Shown here: in pieces, positions 34,817 to 45,614 of the stretch
How positions within the stretch are numbered: the stretch's first letter is position 1
Layout: the number at the start of each line of letters is the position of its first letter
Assembly (NCBI GenBank): GCA_965219515.1
Contig: OZ244776.1
Location: forward strand, 2,852,001-2,916,000
Reading direction: 5' to 3'
DNA from: Ilyomonas sp965219515
GTDB lineage: Bacteria; Bacteroidota; Bacteroidia; Chitinophagales; Chitinophagaceae
Length of the DNA: 64,000 nt
Translations under genes and position numbers: made by a program
The notes under the pieces: generated by a model
Seen by the model: only the letters and a program-made list of their open reading frames with translations
The model's database searches: none
Told to the model about the DNA's origin: nothing

Positions 34817-35061
34817 TGTTTGTTCAATATCCATGTTGAGCATGTTGATAATTAAAAATTTATAAAAAAAATATTTTTCCGATTTTTTTTTAAACATACC
34901 AAATACATACAATTTTCAAAGTTTAATAAACGAGGCTGTCTCAAAAGCAAGGCAGTCTTTTTTTATTTTAAAAAACAGAAGGATGTTTATGCACAAATCA
35001 ACTGTATAATTATAGTGTTTACATTTTGCATCACAGGGGGGTAAGTATTTGTCTTACAGGC
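34817..35061. other. AT-rich junction and left end of an IS1182-type element
   Basis: 34817-34928 is very AT-rich with no gene. At about 34929 the words GAGGCTGTCTCAAAAG begin, and GGCAGTC in inverted sense follows within 20 bases. This is typical of the terminal inverted repeat of IS1182-type elements. The transposase ATG follows at 35062. Confidence 0.55.
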
Positions 35062-36009
35062 ATGGCAAAAAACAATAAAGTTTCATTTAAAAAATATACT
35101 TCTTCTCAAGCCATGCTGCTTCCGCCATCTTTAGAGGAATTAATACCATTATCCCATCCTGTACGTGTAGTAAATGAGGTAATAGAATCATTAAACCTGC
35201 AATTGCTGGAGAAGGCATATAAGGGAGGCGGCACCTCCAGCTATCACCCAAAAATGCTGCTGAAAATATTGGTACATGGCTATGTAAGCAATGTTTACAG
35301 CAGCCGTAAACTGGAAGCGGCTACTAAGGAGAACATACATTTTATGTGGCTGGCAAACTGGCAACAGCCAGACCATAATACGATTAATAACTTCAGGGGT
35401 AAACGTTTACAGGATGCTTTAAAAAACATTTTTATCCAGGTAGTAGAACTGCTGGTGCAAGAAGGTATCTTAAGCATTAAAGACATTAACCAGGATGGCA
35501 CTAAAATAGAAGCCAATGCCAACCGCTACACCTTTGTTTGGGGCAATGCCATTAAAACAAACAAAGAAAAAATGAAAAGGCAGCTGGAAGCACTTTGGCA
35601 ATACACACAAAAAATAGCCGCAGCAGAGTTGAATGAGCCGGAATCACCAGACTTTACTACCATCTCAAAAGAAAAAGTAGCTGAAACCATTCAGAAAATA
35701 CACAGGGCACTTAAAGACAAAACCGAGATAAGTAAACAGGTAAAACAAAAATTAAATTATGCAAAGAACAACTGGTGCACCGCTTTGGATAAATATGAAG
35801 CACAGGAAAAAATACTGGATGGTCGCAACAGCTACAGCAAAACAGATAACGATGCCACCTTTATGCGCATGAAGGATGACCACATGAAAAACGGACAATT
35901 AAAAGCGGCTTATAATGTGCAGATATCTACCAGCAATCAGTTTATTGTTGACTACAGCATACACCCCAGCCCAACCGATACCACTACTTTACCCAAACAC
36001 ATTTCTTCT
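35062..36009 (+). pseudogene. IS1182-family transposase, truncated at its 3' part by a RAYT/REP element
   Basis: Start at the ATG at 35062 (MAKNNKVSFKKYTSSQAMLL). About 316 residues match the family: LSHPVRVVNEVIESLNLQLL, SYHPKMLLKILVHGYVSNVY, WLANWQQPDHNTINNFRGKR and DINQDGTKIEANANRYTFVW (first catalytic Asp), then DATFMRMKDDHMKNGQLKAA. The match ends abruptly after IHPSPTDTTTLPKHI at about 36009, where a REP palindrome begins; the second Asp and the Glu of the DDE triad are missing. The frame runs on to 36333 but is RAYT antisense sequence there. The element cannot transpose itself. Confidence 0.85.
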
Positions 36010-36039
36010 CCGCAATGTCTCCGCCCCGGGACATTGCGG
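36010..36039. repeat. REP-type palindrome at the 3' edge of the RAYT
   Basis: A 30-bp near-perfect palindrome with outer arms CCGCAATGTC and GACATTGCGG. A related hairpin with arms GCAATGTC and GACATTGC occurs at 36699-36724 at the other edge of the RAYT gene, so the pair frames that gene as its mobilisable REP ends. Confidence 0.75.
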
Positions 36040-36060
36040 TCTCACATCATCAGCCTCTCA

Positions 36061-36653
36061 TCAAATACTCATCGCATCCCACCCGTTAAATCTACATCTT
36101 CCAACTCCATAAAGCTCGTCACCGCATACACCCTGCTTATGCAAAATATAGAAACCACCCGAACTATGTACATATTCCTCCGGCAGCTTAGCCAATGCAT
36201 TTCCCTTACACGGATTCCAATGCATATAATCCAGCTTCTGCTCAATAAATGTTACCGTCCGGCATTCCTTCCAGTCAAACGAAGGCTCAAACACACCATA
36301 CTTCTTACCTTCCTTTCGTTCCGTATTATTTAATGCTTTTGCAGTTCATCCAACACCAATGTCTTCCTAGCTTCTTCCAGCCGCTTTACTACATCATAAG
36401 CCAAAAACCGCTTGCCATTTGCTACAATCGTATTGATAGATGTACCGGTATTCGTAAATGCAATTAAGGCATGTATATGGTCTGGCATAATCACATGACC
36501 AACAATGTAATGACCTTGCTTCTTCAAATAATCGAACCATTTATATACCACATCATAACCATTACACATATGAAATAGCGGCAGCCGGTCAGTGCAGGTA
36601 AAAGTGAGAAAATAAACACCATCTTTACTGGCTATTTCTGTACGAACAGGCAT
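36061..36653 (-). pseudogene. REP-associated tyrosine transposase (RAYT), broken by a -1 frameshift
   Basis: The first part (ATG at 36653, 107 residues) has the Y1/HUH metal motif in GHVIMPDHIHALIAF. It ends at a stop at 36330. The second part continues in another frame (FEPSFDWKECRTVTFIEQKL) and has the RAYT signature with the putative catalytic tyrosine: KLDYMHWNPCKGNALAKLPE. Adding one base in the AAAA run near 36335-36340 fuses both into about 197 residues, the normal RAYT size. REP palindromes flank the gene. RAYTs mobilise REP sequences by single-strand transposition; this copy is probably dead unless the shift is a sequencing artefact. Confidence 0.82.
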
Positions 36654-36695
36654 GTGATAAAGATAAACAGGATTCGAGTACGATAAATGTGTGAA

Positions 36696-36724
36696 ACCGC
36701 AATGTCCTGAAGCGGAGACATTGC
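36696..36724. repeat. REP-type palindrome upstream of the RAYT
   Basis: A hairpin with 8-bp arms (GCAATGTC at 36699-36706 with GACATTGC at 36717-36724) and a loop of 10 bases, preceded by ACC. Its arms match the palindrome at 36010-36039, about 690 bp away at the other edge of the RAYT gene. Confidence 0.7.
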
Positions 36725-36762
36725 CTTTACTTTGATTTTATAGAAAGAGAGGGTAAATTACA

Positions 36763-36846
36763 AAAGGAAAAGACAGAGATGAACTACAGACATTGCCAGT
36801 TGTTCCAAGCAACTATTCTCCGCATTAGTCCTCTGCCTTTTCCTTT
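36763..36846 (+). ncRNA. Structured segment upstream of the IS110 transposase, candidate bridge RNA
   Basis: Bases 36763-36778 pair with 36831-36846 in a 16-bp stem with a single A-C mismatch. Inside lies a second hairpin (AGTTG 36798-36802 with CAACT 36810-36814, 7-base loop) and unpaired stretches. It sits in the non-coding end just before the transposase start, where IS110-group elements of the IS621 type encode the bridge RNA that guides the recombinase to donor and target DNA. Position and fold fit; donor- and target-binding loops have not been matched to the element's ends. Confidence 0.45.
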
Positions 36847-36949
36847 GTTTTCTTGATTGATAAGTACCAAATAGAATGTTAGGTTTTCAGACCTGTTAAA
36901 GGCTTTAGTACCACATCAATCTTCTTTGTTTATTCCTAAAATCAAATAT

Positions 36950-37954
36950 ATGCAAAAAGATTATTGCATCTTCATCGGTCTTGACGTATCTAAAGACAAA
37001 CTTGACTACTGCATCACTTCAAAAGCAGACGCTCAACATCAGTTTGGCATCGTGGCAAACAAGGCTAAAGACATCAATTCATTTTTAAAAGCCATTGGTA
37101 AAAAACACAGTAAAGAAAGCATTCTGTTCTGCCTGGAGAACACGGGTGTGTACAGCATGCCGCTCTGCTACTGGCTGCAGGCAAACGGCTTTGACTATTG
37201 GGTGGTATCAGCCCTGCAGATCAAGCGTTCCAAAGGCCTCACAAGAGGCAAGACGGATAAGAGTGATGCAAGGGATATTGCCCTTTACGCCATGACTCAT
37301 CTGCGCAGTCTAACACTGTCAAAGCTGCCCGAGAATGATTTTGTAGAACTCAGGCTGCTATTGGCGGAAAGAGACAAAGTAGTGAAAACCATCAGCTTGT
37401 TTCAAACCACGGAAGAGAACAAAAGCTTCCTGCCCAAAGCAGCCCTGCAAACCACTTTGGATCACAACAGGAAGATGATGAGCTTTCTGAAAAAACAGCT
37501 GAAGCAAATCGATGCTTCCATTAGCCAACTCGTTGCCCGCAATCCTACTTTTAAACAGCAGGATGAACTGCTGCAGAGTATACCAGGCGTGGGCAGACAA
37601 ACGGCAGCCACTTTCATTGCCTACACGCAGGCATTTACCTTGTTTAAGACGCACCGTCAGTTTGCCTGCTTCGCCGGTGTGGCGCCGTTCGAGTATTCGT
37701 CAGGATCGAGTGTAAGAGGCAGAACGAAAGTGAGCCAGCTGGCAAACAAGAAAGTAAAAACACTCCTGAACATGGCAGCCTTACCGGCTAAAAAATATGA
37801 TCCGCAGATCAAAGAATATTATGAGCGAAAAGTGAATGAAGGAAAGAACAAAATGCTCGTCTTAAACGCTATCCGCTGCAAGCTCATCAGCCGCGCTTTT
37901 GCTGTTATCCAACGAAACTCCCCGTTCGTTAATACGCTCAAAGCCATTAGCTGA
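36950..37954 (+). CDS. IS110-family transposase (DEDD/serine recombinase)
   Basis: 334 residues from the ATG at 36950 (MQKDYCIFIGLDVSKDKLDY). The N-terminal RuvC-like DEDD domain has FIGLDVSKDKLD, FCLENTGVYSMPLCYWLQAN and RGKTDKSDARDIALYAM. The C-terminal Tnp domain has LLQSIPGVGRQTAATFIAY, the segment CFAGVAPFEYSSGSSVRGRT with the likely catalytic Ser, and a final KMLVLNAIRCKLISRAFAVI. The gene is full length and undamaged, unlike its neighbours, so it is probably the most recent arrival. Its right side abuts the broken RHS gene near 38001; its left side abuts the RAYT/REP element. Confidence 0.92.
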   Translation: MQKDYCIFIGLDVSKDKLDYCITSKADAQHQFGIVANKAKDINSFLKAIGKKHSKESILFCLENTGVYSMPLCYWLQANGFDYWVVSALQIKRSKGLTRGKTDKSDARDIALYAMTHLRSLTLSKLPENDFVELRLLLAERDKVVKTISLFQTTEENKSFLPKAALQTTLDHNRKMMSFLKKQLKQIDASISQLVARNPTFKQQDELLQSIPGVGRQTAATFIAYTQAFTLFKTHRQFACFAGVAPFEYSSGSSVRGRTKVSQLANKKVKTLLNMAALPAKKYDPQIKEYYERKVNEGKNKMLVLNAIRCKLISRAFAVIQRNSPFVNTLKAIS

Positions 37955-38001
37955 TTTTTATTAATTTTTATTTGGTAGTTAAGATAGAATGCGACGAAAA
38001 A

Positions 38002-41000
38002 ATAGCCATACCTGTTATATCCTTGCGTATTCCACGGTGTGGGTACATAATTATCCGGGCTTAGCATCCTGCCGTTTGCCGGGTCGTACATGCGCCCGTT
38101 CATGTTAATGAGGGCAAAATGTCCCAGGTGCTGATGCCCGTAAAGCCGCGGTACAGCCATTCTGGAACAGAAGGCACACCGGCATACGACCAGTTTACAG
38201 GGTTGCGGTTTCTGCCCCACGCATCAAAGTTCTGCTGCGCTACCACCGCACCTGCCGCATTGGTAAGGGTAAGAATACTACCCAAGTGGTCGCTGTAAAC
38301 AAAATATGGCGTTATGGTGCTGCCCTGCTTTACAATAATGGCGCACAAGCCGTTACCGGCGTTGATATAATGAATATCCTGCGTTACGCCGCCTTTGATC
38401 TGCCGTTCAAAAGCGCCTAAGTAATACTTGGTTTCTATTACGGCACCGCTTTGCTTCAACACGCTTTTAATGCGCTGCTGGTCTTGCCCGTATGTAAAAG
38501 AAAGTGAATACACATCTTCGGTAAGGGTAGCCGCCTTCAGGAACGGCGTATAAGTAATATCCTGCGTAACCTGGGAAATGACGCCGGGTGGCGTGGTTCC
38601 GCCTGCGGTGCTGGTAATGAATTTTACCGCATTAATTTTGTTGTTGTCATACGTGTAATTGCCAACATCCGATTTTGCGGAGATGTTGCCCAATGAGGTA
38701 GAACCATTGCCATCATAAGTAATGCTAAATTGTGTTACATTGTTCACCCTGGCGCTGGTGAGCCGGTTCAGGTTGTCGAATGTAAAATTTTCGGTAATGT
38801 TGTTAATGCCGTCGTTTCTTGAAAGCAGGTTGCCGGTTTGCCCGTCGAAGTTTAAATTCAAATCCTGTATGCCTGCGGTATAATACCGGCTGGGCGCACC
38901 TTTGACAAGGTCGTATGTTACCGTCGAGCTTTTGCCGTTGCCATACGAATAACCGGTATAAACGCCTTTGCTGTTCATGGCGGTGGCGGTAAACAACGTA
39001 GTTAGCGTGCCCGAGCCCATGGTGGTTTTTATGAGCGCACCGTTTTTGTCGTACGTATCGTTGATAATGACACCCGACGGGTATGTGGTTTTTATCAGGT
39101 TGCCATACGTATCATACGCCATCGCTTTGGTAAAGGTGGTTCCGTCAAAAACAACGGATTCGCTGTTTACTCTGCCAAAATTATCATACCCGTACGTAGT
39201 AACGTCTCCTGAAAATCCGGTTACCTGCGCCGGTTTATCACTAACCCTGCCGGTTGCATCGTCATGTGAGTAAATATAACTGGTGATACCTTCCGGTCCC
39301 GTCTGCGTTGTAACTCGCCCAAACGCATCATACACCATCGTATGCGCCTGGTTCAGCGCATCCGTTTGTTTGGTAATTTTTCCCAGCGCATTGTATTGGT
39401 AGCTGATAGTGCCTGCGTTTTTATCTGTCAGCGAGGTTTGCCGGCCATACGTATCATATACGCTTGAGATAAGTGTGTTGCTTCCCAAGGTTACCGTTTT
39501 CTGGTTGCCCCAGCTATCATAAGTAAAACTGAGATCTCCGCCATTGTCGTGGGTGCTGATAATTTTGCCGGCACCATCCGCCGTTTTGCTGCTCGCCTGC
39601 CCCGCCGCATTGGTGGTGGTTACTTTATACTGCCCGCCGGATAGTGGCGTGTAAGCAGTAGAAACAGAGCTTGTGCCATTGGTTATGTTGGTTATTCTTC
39701 CATAACTATCGTACGTGTTTGTGGTTGTAATGGCGGCTTCACCGCTGTATTTCGGATCGGTTTGCGAGGCAACCTGCCCCTTGCTGTTATAAGTTGTGGT
39801 AGCCGTAAGAATCTGACCATTAAAGCCGCCGGTTTCCGTTTTTATTTTCCTGCCCAGAATGTCATAGTAAGTTTTAGAATACAGTCCACCGTCTGCCACG
39901 CGCTGGGTGGTAATGGCATACCTTGCGTTACCGGCGCTCTCCCATGCAAAGCTTTGGCTGATGGCGTTGCCATCCGGTAATGTTGTTTTTGTTAGTTTAC
40001 CAAACCCGATATCATAGGTATAGCTGGTAGTTAGCCCATCCCAAAAAACGGAGGTAGCCAGCAACCCCCACATAGGCTCATAGGTAAAGGTTTCCGTTTT
40101 TGTAACGCCGCTTCCCGCTGTTTGTTTTCTGGTAAGAAAACGCCCGCTGTTATCATACGTAAAATTTACGGTTGGCGTGGTTGTGCCGGGCGCATTTACC
40201 GCCTTGCTGGCTATGTTTCCAAAGGCATCGTACGTATTGGTAGCGGTGGTGGCCAGTGCCGTACCCGACCAGTCTGTTACTGTCAGCACATTTCCTTTTG
40301 TATCATACGTGTAAGCGGTCTTTTTGCTTACCGCACTTTGCCCGGTTCGGGTATTGCTTACCGTTACCGATTCGGGTGCTGCGGGCACAGGCGTGCCATG
40401 CGTGCCAAAGACCGTTGTGGTAGTTGTTGTTTCGGCAGCCGTAACGGCAGTTCCGGATAAATAGCCTTTTTTCACAACACTTGTAGTTACATTGTTGTAT
40501 GCATCGTACGTGTTGCTGCTTTCCACGGCAGCGCCTGTAACGCCATCTGTTGCAAGGGTTTTACTGATGCGGTATGTATAACGCTTATCAAAATAATTTG
40601 TGGTTACTCTGGCAAGCGCATCCGTAATTTTGCTGTCCGACAAAGTTGTACTGCCGTAAGAGGTTACCTGCCGAACAGTATGCGGAACCAATAAAGCGGG
40701 GTCAACCTCAGCATACGTATTCTGTGTAATGCCTGCATAATTATCCGTTGCAGTAAATTGTTTAAATCCTAAAAATCCGCGAACATTACTTACTGCCGCA
40801 TCCCGGTAATAATAATTCATGGACGTAGTGCCTCCAATGCCATTGGGAGCATAAGACGAGGATAAAACATACATGGGCGAATTGACAACCATGTACGGAT
40901 TTCCATTTTGCCCCTGCCCGATTGGTGTACCGGAAACATCGTAATCATAATTGCTGGAGCGGTCATATACAGAGGCATTGTTCGTGGTGATATTATAAGA

Positions 41001-43406
41001 AAAGCCCGATTGTCCTCCCAGGCCGTCTATAACTTTTGACAGAAGCCTGTCCTCCTTAAACGGTTTTGCATAAATGATTCGGCTGCTTGTACTGCTGGTC
41101 AGACTAAACATATCAGGCTTACCGTCACCGTTCATATCACCTACGGGCGTATTTGTGCTCGCAGATTTATTAATACCCGTCGTATTTGTATAACTTTCTG
41201 CGGTAAAAGCCGTGGTTGAATTCTGATTGGGCATGGGAATACCGTTACTATAATAAATCGTGTGTTTGGAATGCAGCCCGCCGGCAGCATCATCCAGCGA
41301 ATGCCATATATCAGTCTTGCCATCTCCGTTGAGATCAGCAATCATTAACAAATGAGCGTTAGAATTGCCATTATCCCCTTCCAGATAGGGCCTGTTTTGG
41401 AAAACAAAAGGGAAAGAAGTAAAAAATTTGCCGTTGCTGTACAAAACATTTCAGCTTGCTACCGGATCGCTCTTTGATGATCGGACGAGCAAATCGGTAT
41501 TGCCATCGCCATTAAAATCGCCGGGAAAAATCCGGTATCCGGTCTTTATAGCACTTGTTGAATATAATGTGGCGGCACCATATAGATAACCCGTTGCAGA
41601 AGAAACCGGAAACACAGATACAACATAGCTGTAGTTGGCCTTTTGAACAAGGATTTCTGTTTTGCCTTCCCCGTCAAAATCAATTGGCGTTACATCGCCT
41701 GCGCTGGCAATGGATGTGGCATAAAACGGATCGGACGATGATCCTTCCACACCAAAGCCGGTAATTTCTTTATTAAATATTCCTTTCTGCGGCGAAGAAA
41801 AGAAGCCCTTAAAAGAATTGCTGCTGTTGATGCCTAATACAAGAATATAATCCTGTACACCATCGCCATCAAAATCGCCGGGAATAAAATTGGTACCATA
41901 GTTTCCGCCACTGTGGTAAGCATATTTGAAGTCTTGCGCATAAGCTGACACGTGCGGAATAGAAGAATACGTTTGCGAAACATAAGTAGGTCCTGCAATG
42001 GCATTAAAATATCTTGAATAATTGATGACAATGTTAGAGAACAATAAATCTGAACCGGAAGTTGCTCAGTTAATTCGTAGAACATCCTGTTTGGAATCGC
42101 CGTCATAGTCAAAAGTGAGAAAGTTGTAATAGTTAGAAGCGGTTTTGATTTGTGTTTCGCCCGAGGATGGTGTAATGTTACAATTATAAGCCTGAGCCAT
42201 TCCTGCAGAACCTGCATATTGTGTAAAATCATTAAAGACAGCATAGTTTGTATAATACGGCCAACCATTATTATCATACTTATAGTAGCCCACCACCAAA
42301 TCTTGCTTCCCGTCACCGGTTATGTCTCCCGTGAAAGAGTTATTTAAAGTAAATCCGGGATGTTGAGGAGATATGGCAACATCTGCTGCCGCCAAATTAG
42401 ACCCATAAGAAAATGTCAGGGGGTTTAAGCCAGTACCGTCAGCTCCCGTTTCTATAAACGATTGTAAGAAGTACTGGTTATGTAAAGCAGAGTAAGTGCA
42501 TTGATACTGTTTAATATTAATTCCTGAAGAATTAAGAACTGAAATCGTACTAAGTAAAAAAGGCGTGGTAACTGATGCACCTGATTGAAATGATTTTTGG
42601 GTTTGCCAGTTTGTTTTTACCAGATAGGTAAATTTTACTTTATTATAAGGCTGTATTCCCTGTGCCGTGTTTCCGGTATAATCAATTTCGGTTAAGGCAA
42701 AATTTCTGTCAGCATTGTTCACACTATAATGAAACTCTTCGTAATTGCCGTTAATATCTGTTACACGGTTTAGCAGCCATACCATGTTATTATTTTGGCC
42801 ATTGTCAGCCGTCATCCTGGCATCAGGTGCGTTGCCATATTCCATGACAGTACCGTTTTTAGCAGTAACTCTGAAATAAACAGGTCCCATGGTTTCATAT
42901 CCGCCAAAAGACTCTATTTTATTAAAATTTTCGTTTTCTGTCCCGTAAACAGCACCGCTACCGCCATTGCTCCCGGAAGTAACAAATAATCTTTGCCCGT
43001 CTAACACAAAAGCGTCGTTTGTATTTGTCCACGAAACCGGTGCATTGGTTCCATTGTAATAATTTGATTTTCCTGCCCTGGTGATAGCGGATAAAGAAGA
43101 CAAGCTCCAACCCCATCCAAAATTTCCATCACCACCCTGGGAATTATAATTCAGGCTAATACTGGGTTCCAATCCATTTGTGCCGGATAACGTTTCTATC
43201 GGGATTGAATAAGTAGCGCCTCCGGTTCCTGATGCGCCTCCGCTTCCTTTCGGAGAACCTACCGGCTTAGACAAATCTATCGTGGACTGTGCATAAAGAG
43301 TTCTGTGGCTCAGCATCAAAATAATGATGCCCAATAAAACGAATGCATTGATTTGATTCGCTCTGGTAACCCCTTTGCAAAAAACGAAAAAAGAATACCG
43401 CTTCAT
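38002..43406 (-). pseudogene. Giant SpvB/FG-GAP/RHS-repeat protein gene, broken by two UGA codons, a frameshift and an IS110 junction
   Basis: About 1800 codons from the ATG at 43406. Order: signal peptide (ending ..RTLYAQ); SpvB-like N-terminal domain (GGATYSIPIETLSGTNGLEP, SLNYNSQGGDGNFGWGWSLS); FG-GAP/VCBS repeats (DITGDGKQDLVVG, PGDFDGDGVQDYI, FPGDFNGDGNTDLLV, DLNGDGKTDIW); many YD repeats; and an RHS core (YVYSDHLGSILTLTN, NMNGRMYDPANGRMLSPDNY). In-frame UGA codons at 42068-42066 and 41453-41451 interrupt an otherwise continuous frame. A one-base loss in a GGG run near 38130 shifts the frame before the RHS core. The gene stops at NRYGY (38002) against IS110 sequence, so the variable C-terminal toxin or effector part is missing. 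Such proteins are large surface or secreted polymorphic toxins or adhesins. Confidence 0.88.
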
Positions 43407-43521
43407 AACAAGATTTTTATAAGTGGCTGGTAATGGTTTGAAAGTTCTGTTTTAAGTATGGCGAAACAGGTCATGTGCATGGAATCTTACATTATATTCT
43501 TTCTCCATGCTTTTTTGGGTG

Positions 43522-43980
43522 TTACTGCGCTTTAATTACTTTTTCTGTCAGGATGGTATTCTCTTCTACCAAAATCGAAAGAAAGTAGGTTCCGGCAGCC
43601 TCTTTTGATATGTCAAAATATATTTTGGAACCATTTGCTTTAAAACGCTGTATTGGTTTGCCAGACAGATCACGCAGAATGACCTCGGCGTTCTTAAGCT
43701 GATAACTGAAACTTATAGAGAACTTGCCATCATTCGGATTTGGATACAGTGCTTCTACCCGAACGCCACCGGCGCTTGCATCACTCAATGAGTCCTTTTT
43801 TAACTTTAGGCTGTTTGCCATAAAATGTGTAGGATTGCCATTGCAATAATATGCCCGCTCGGTGCGATTCCCGGCTGCATCATACGTATAAACTATTTCG
43901 CAACCGCTGGCTGGAATTGATTGGGAAAAAAGTGTTTTACTTATAATCAGTAAAGCGACAATCAAATAATATCTCTTCAT
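43522..43980 (-). CDS. Small secreted protein: one YD repeat plus T9SS type A sorting domain
   Basis: 152 residues. A signal peptide (MKRYYLIVALLIISKTLFSQ) is followed by a single YD/RHS-like repeat (CEIVYTYDAAGNRTERAYYC), a short linker, and a type A T9SS tail (VEALYPNPNDGKFSISFSYQ ... AAGTYFLSILVEENTILTEK). It lies 115 bp upstream of the giant RHS gene on the same strand. It may be a dedicated T9SS-exported partner of the RHS protein, or a shed N- or C-terminal piece of an RHS gene. It is intact. Confidence 0.75.
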   Translation of the reverse strand: MKRYYLIVALLIISKTLFSQSIPASGCEIVYTYDAAGNRTERAYYCNGNPTHFMANSLKLKKDSLSDASAGGVRVEALYPNPNDGKFSISFSYQLKNAEVILRDLSGKPIQRFKANGSKIYFDISKEAAGTYFLSILVEENTILTEKVIKAQ

Positions 43981-44009
43981 AACTATATTTTAAACGTGAA
44001 TAATAGAAG

Positions 44010-45035
44010 TTAAAAGCTTAAATCTCCCGTATCTAAGTCAATGCAGGTGGCTACAATATCCTGATAACCAGGTTTTGTACACAGGTATTCCTTGCTGAAC
44101 GGATTTTCGTTACCAGGACTATCCCTTAAAATACCTCGCATATACATCGCCTGATTTGTTCTGAGATCAGGATCCCGGTATCTTGATATCAGCATTGCAT
44201 TATTCGTTCGTTCGATTGCTATGATACGCTGATTGCGACAAGCGTACAATTCGCCATTCAAACAAACTGCTACAACTGATGGTAACTCCTGTAAAGTGCT
44301 GTCATCATTCTGATGATATATGTGTACAGCTCCGTTGGTGCCTGAAGTATCGGGTACCATAATTATATTTGTTACAGACGGGTTGTTGTTAGCAAATTGA
44401 TTGAGTGTTAAAAAAGCTCCTTCGTTAACTATACTGTCGCGAAAAATCGGCAGTCCCGAAAAATCTCTTGATTGTGCGCTGACTTTTCGGTTCACCCTGT
44501 TCAATTGGATTACCGATGAATTTACACTTGTGGAGACAATTTTGTTTGCCGAATAAGAAGTAAGAAATTGTAAAGAGCTTTGAAAAGGTAAAGAGTAATC
44601 GTTGTTTACCGGATGTGTAAACTTTAGGGCGGTATCTATGTTCCACTGCAAACTTTCGGCTGAGTTTGAATAAACACTTGCTTCTACATGCACATAAACA
44701 CTGTTGGTACTAATGCTTTCGCTGAGGCTAAAACTTTTTATAAGCCAGTACACTTGTTTTCATGTATCTGAGAAAACCGGATTGTAGGTATCGTTTACAT
44801 ACGTTTGCAACCAACTGGTTAGTTGCGTCTGTGGCACCAAGGTATAAGTGGCATTGCTTATTATATCGGAAATATATCCTACGGCAGAAGTATCAGGGGT
44901 TATTGCTTGTAAAGAAACAGCACGAATACTTTTTAAAGTATTTGTATCCGGTACTATGGTACCTGAATTATTCAGACTTACGGTAATTTCATTTCCTGAT
45001 ACTTGTGCTGATGAAACTGAACCTGCGAATGCCAT
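44010..45035 (-). pseudogene. Unknown protein gene upstream of the RHS cluster, split by an in-frame UGA
   Basis: The frame from the ATG at 45035 to 44010 (342 codons) is continuous except for a UGA at 44762-44760. The sequence before it (NDTYNPVFSDT) and after it (KQVYWLIKSFSLSESISTNS) both look coding, and a Trp there would fit. There is no signal peptide, no membrane segment and no domain I recognise; the second half is rich in beta-strand sequence (FTHPVNNDYSLPFQSSLQFL, AVCLNGELYACRNQRIIAIE). It is first of a same-strand series leading to the YD-T9SS protein and the RHS gene, so it may belong with them. Confidence 0.55.
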
Positions 45036-45614
45036 TATCTAGTAACAATACAAAACATCTCATTGTGTTATGATTTTATGCTTTTGAAAATTTGATAACT
45101 TAGTTATTTATAAAGTATCGCACGGTTATACACCAACAACCAAATTGTTTTCAGATTTCAATTGCCAATCCTGAATATAACAGGACATAGATAGCCTGGC
45201 AAAATCTTACATCAATTTTTGCTTACGTATATTATTTGAAAGTACTTTATCTGATAATCAGCAAACCCTTAATTATTCGATTTGATCACGCTTGATTCCT
45301 TGCTTTATTAGTTCGTTAGTTTCCTGGCAAGAAAGATTCTTTTGGCACGAAGGATTTTTGATTTTAGCTTAAAGTTGATCAACGACGGGTAAATAAGTTG
45401 ATTGATAGTTTTTCAGTGTTTGTTTTCGTTTATAAAATAAAATTTTACTCTTTTTAATAAAAACCAAATTAAATTTAAAATTTATTTTTTAATTCTCGCC
45501 CGAACGCTGTTTCATTTTTTTATAAATATGACGGTAGTTTATTTTTTGTTCAACTTTTTGCCGTTACCATTTTTGCGGTTCAAACATTCTCCGCAGTATC
45601 CGCAATTTTGCGAT
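45036..45614. other. 579-bp AT-rich intergenic region
   Basis: This is the upstream region of the 45035 gene and the downstream side of DinB. It is strongly AT-rich from 45410 to 45550. Near the DinB end a 19-bp word (TTTTGCGGTTCAAACATTC, 45571) recurs with two changes at 45606, spaced 35 bp. No gene, RNA or terminator was recognised. Confidence 0.5.

Noticed and set aside
36010..36333. C-terminal part of the IS1182-type transposase
   Set aside because: After 36009 the frame is antisense to the RAYT and does not resemble the family.
41451..44762. Genome-wide reassignment of UGA to Trp
   Set aside because: Thiolase, ECF sigma and IS110 genes end cleanly at TGA and TGG is used freely in the same genes, so UGA is a normal stop in this genome.
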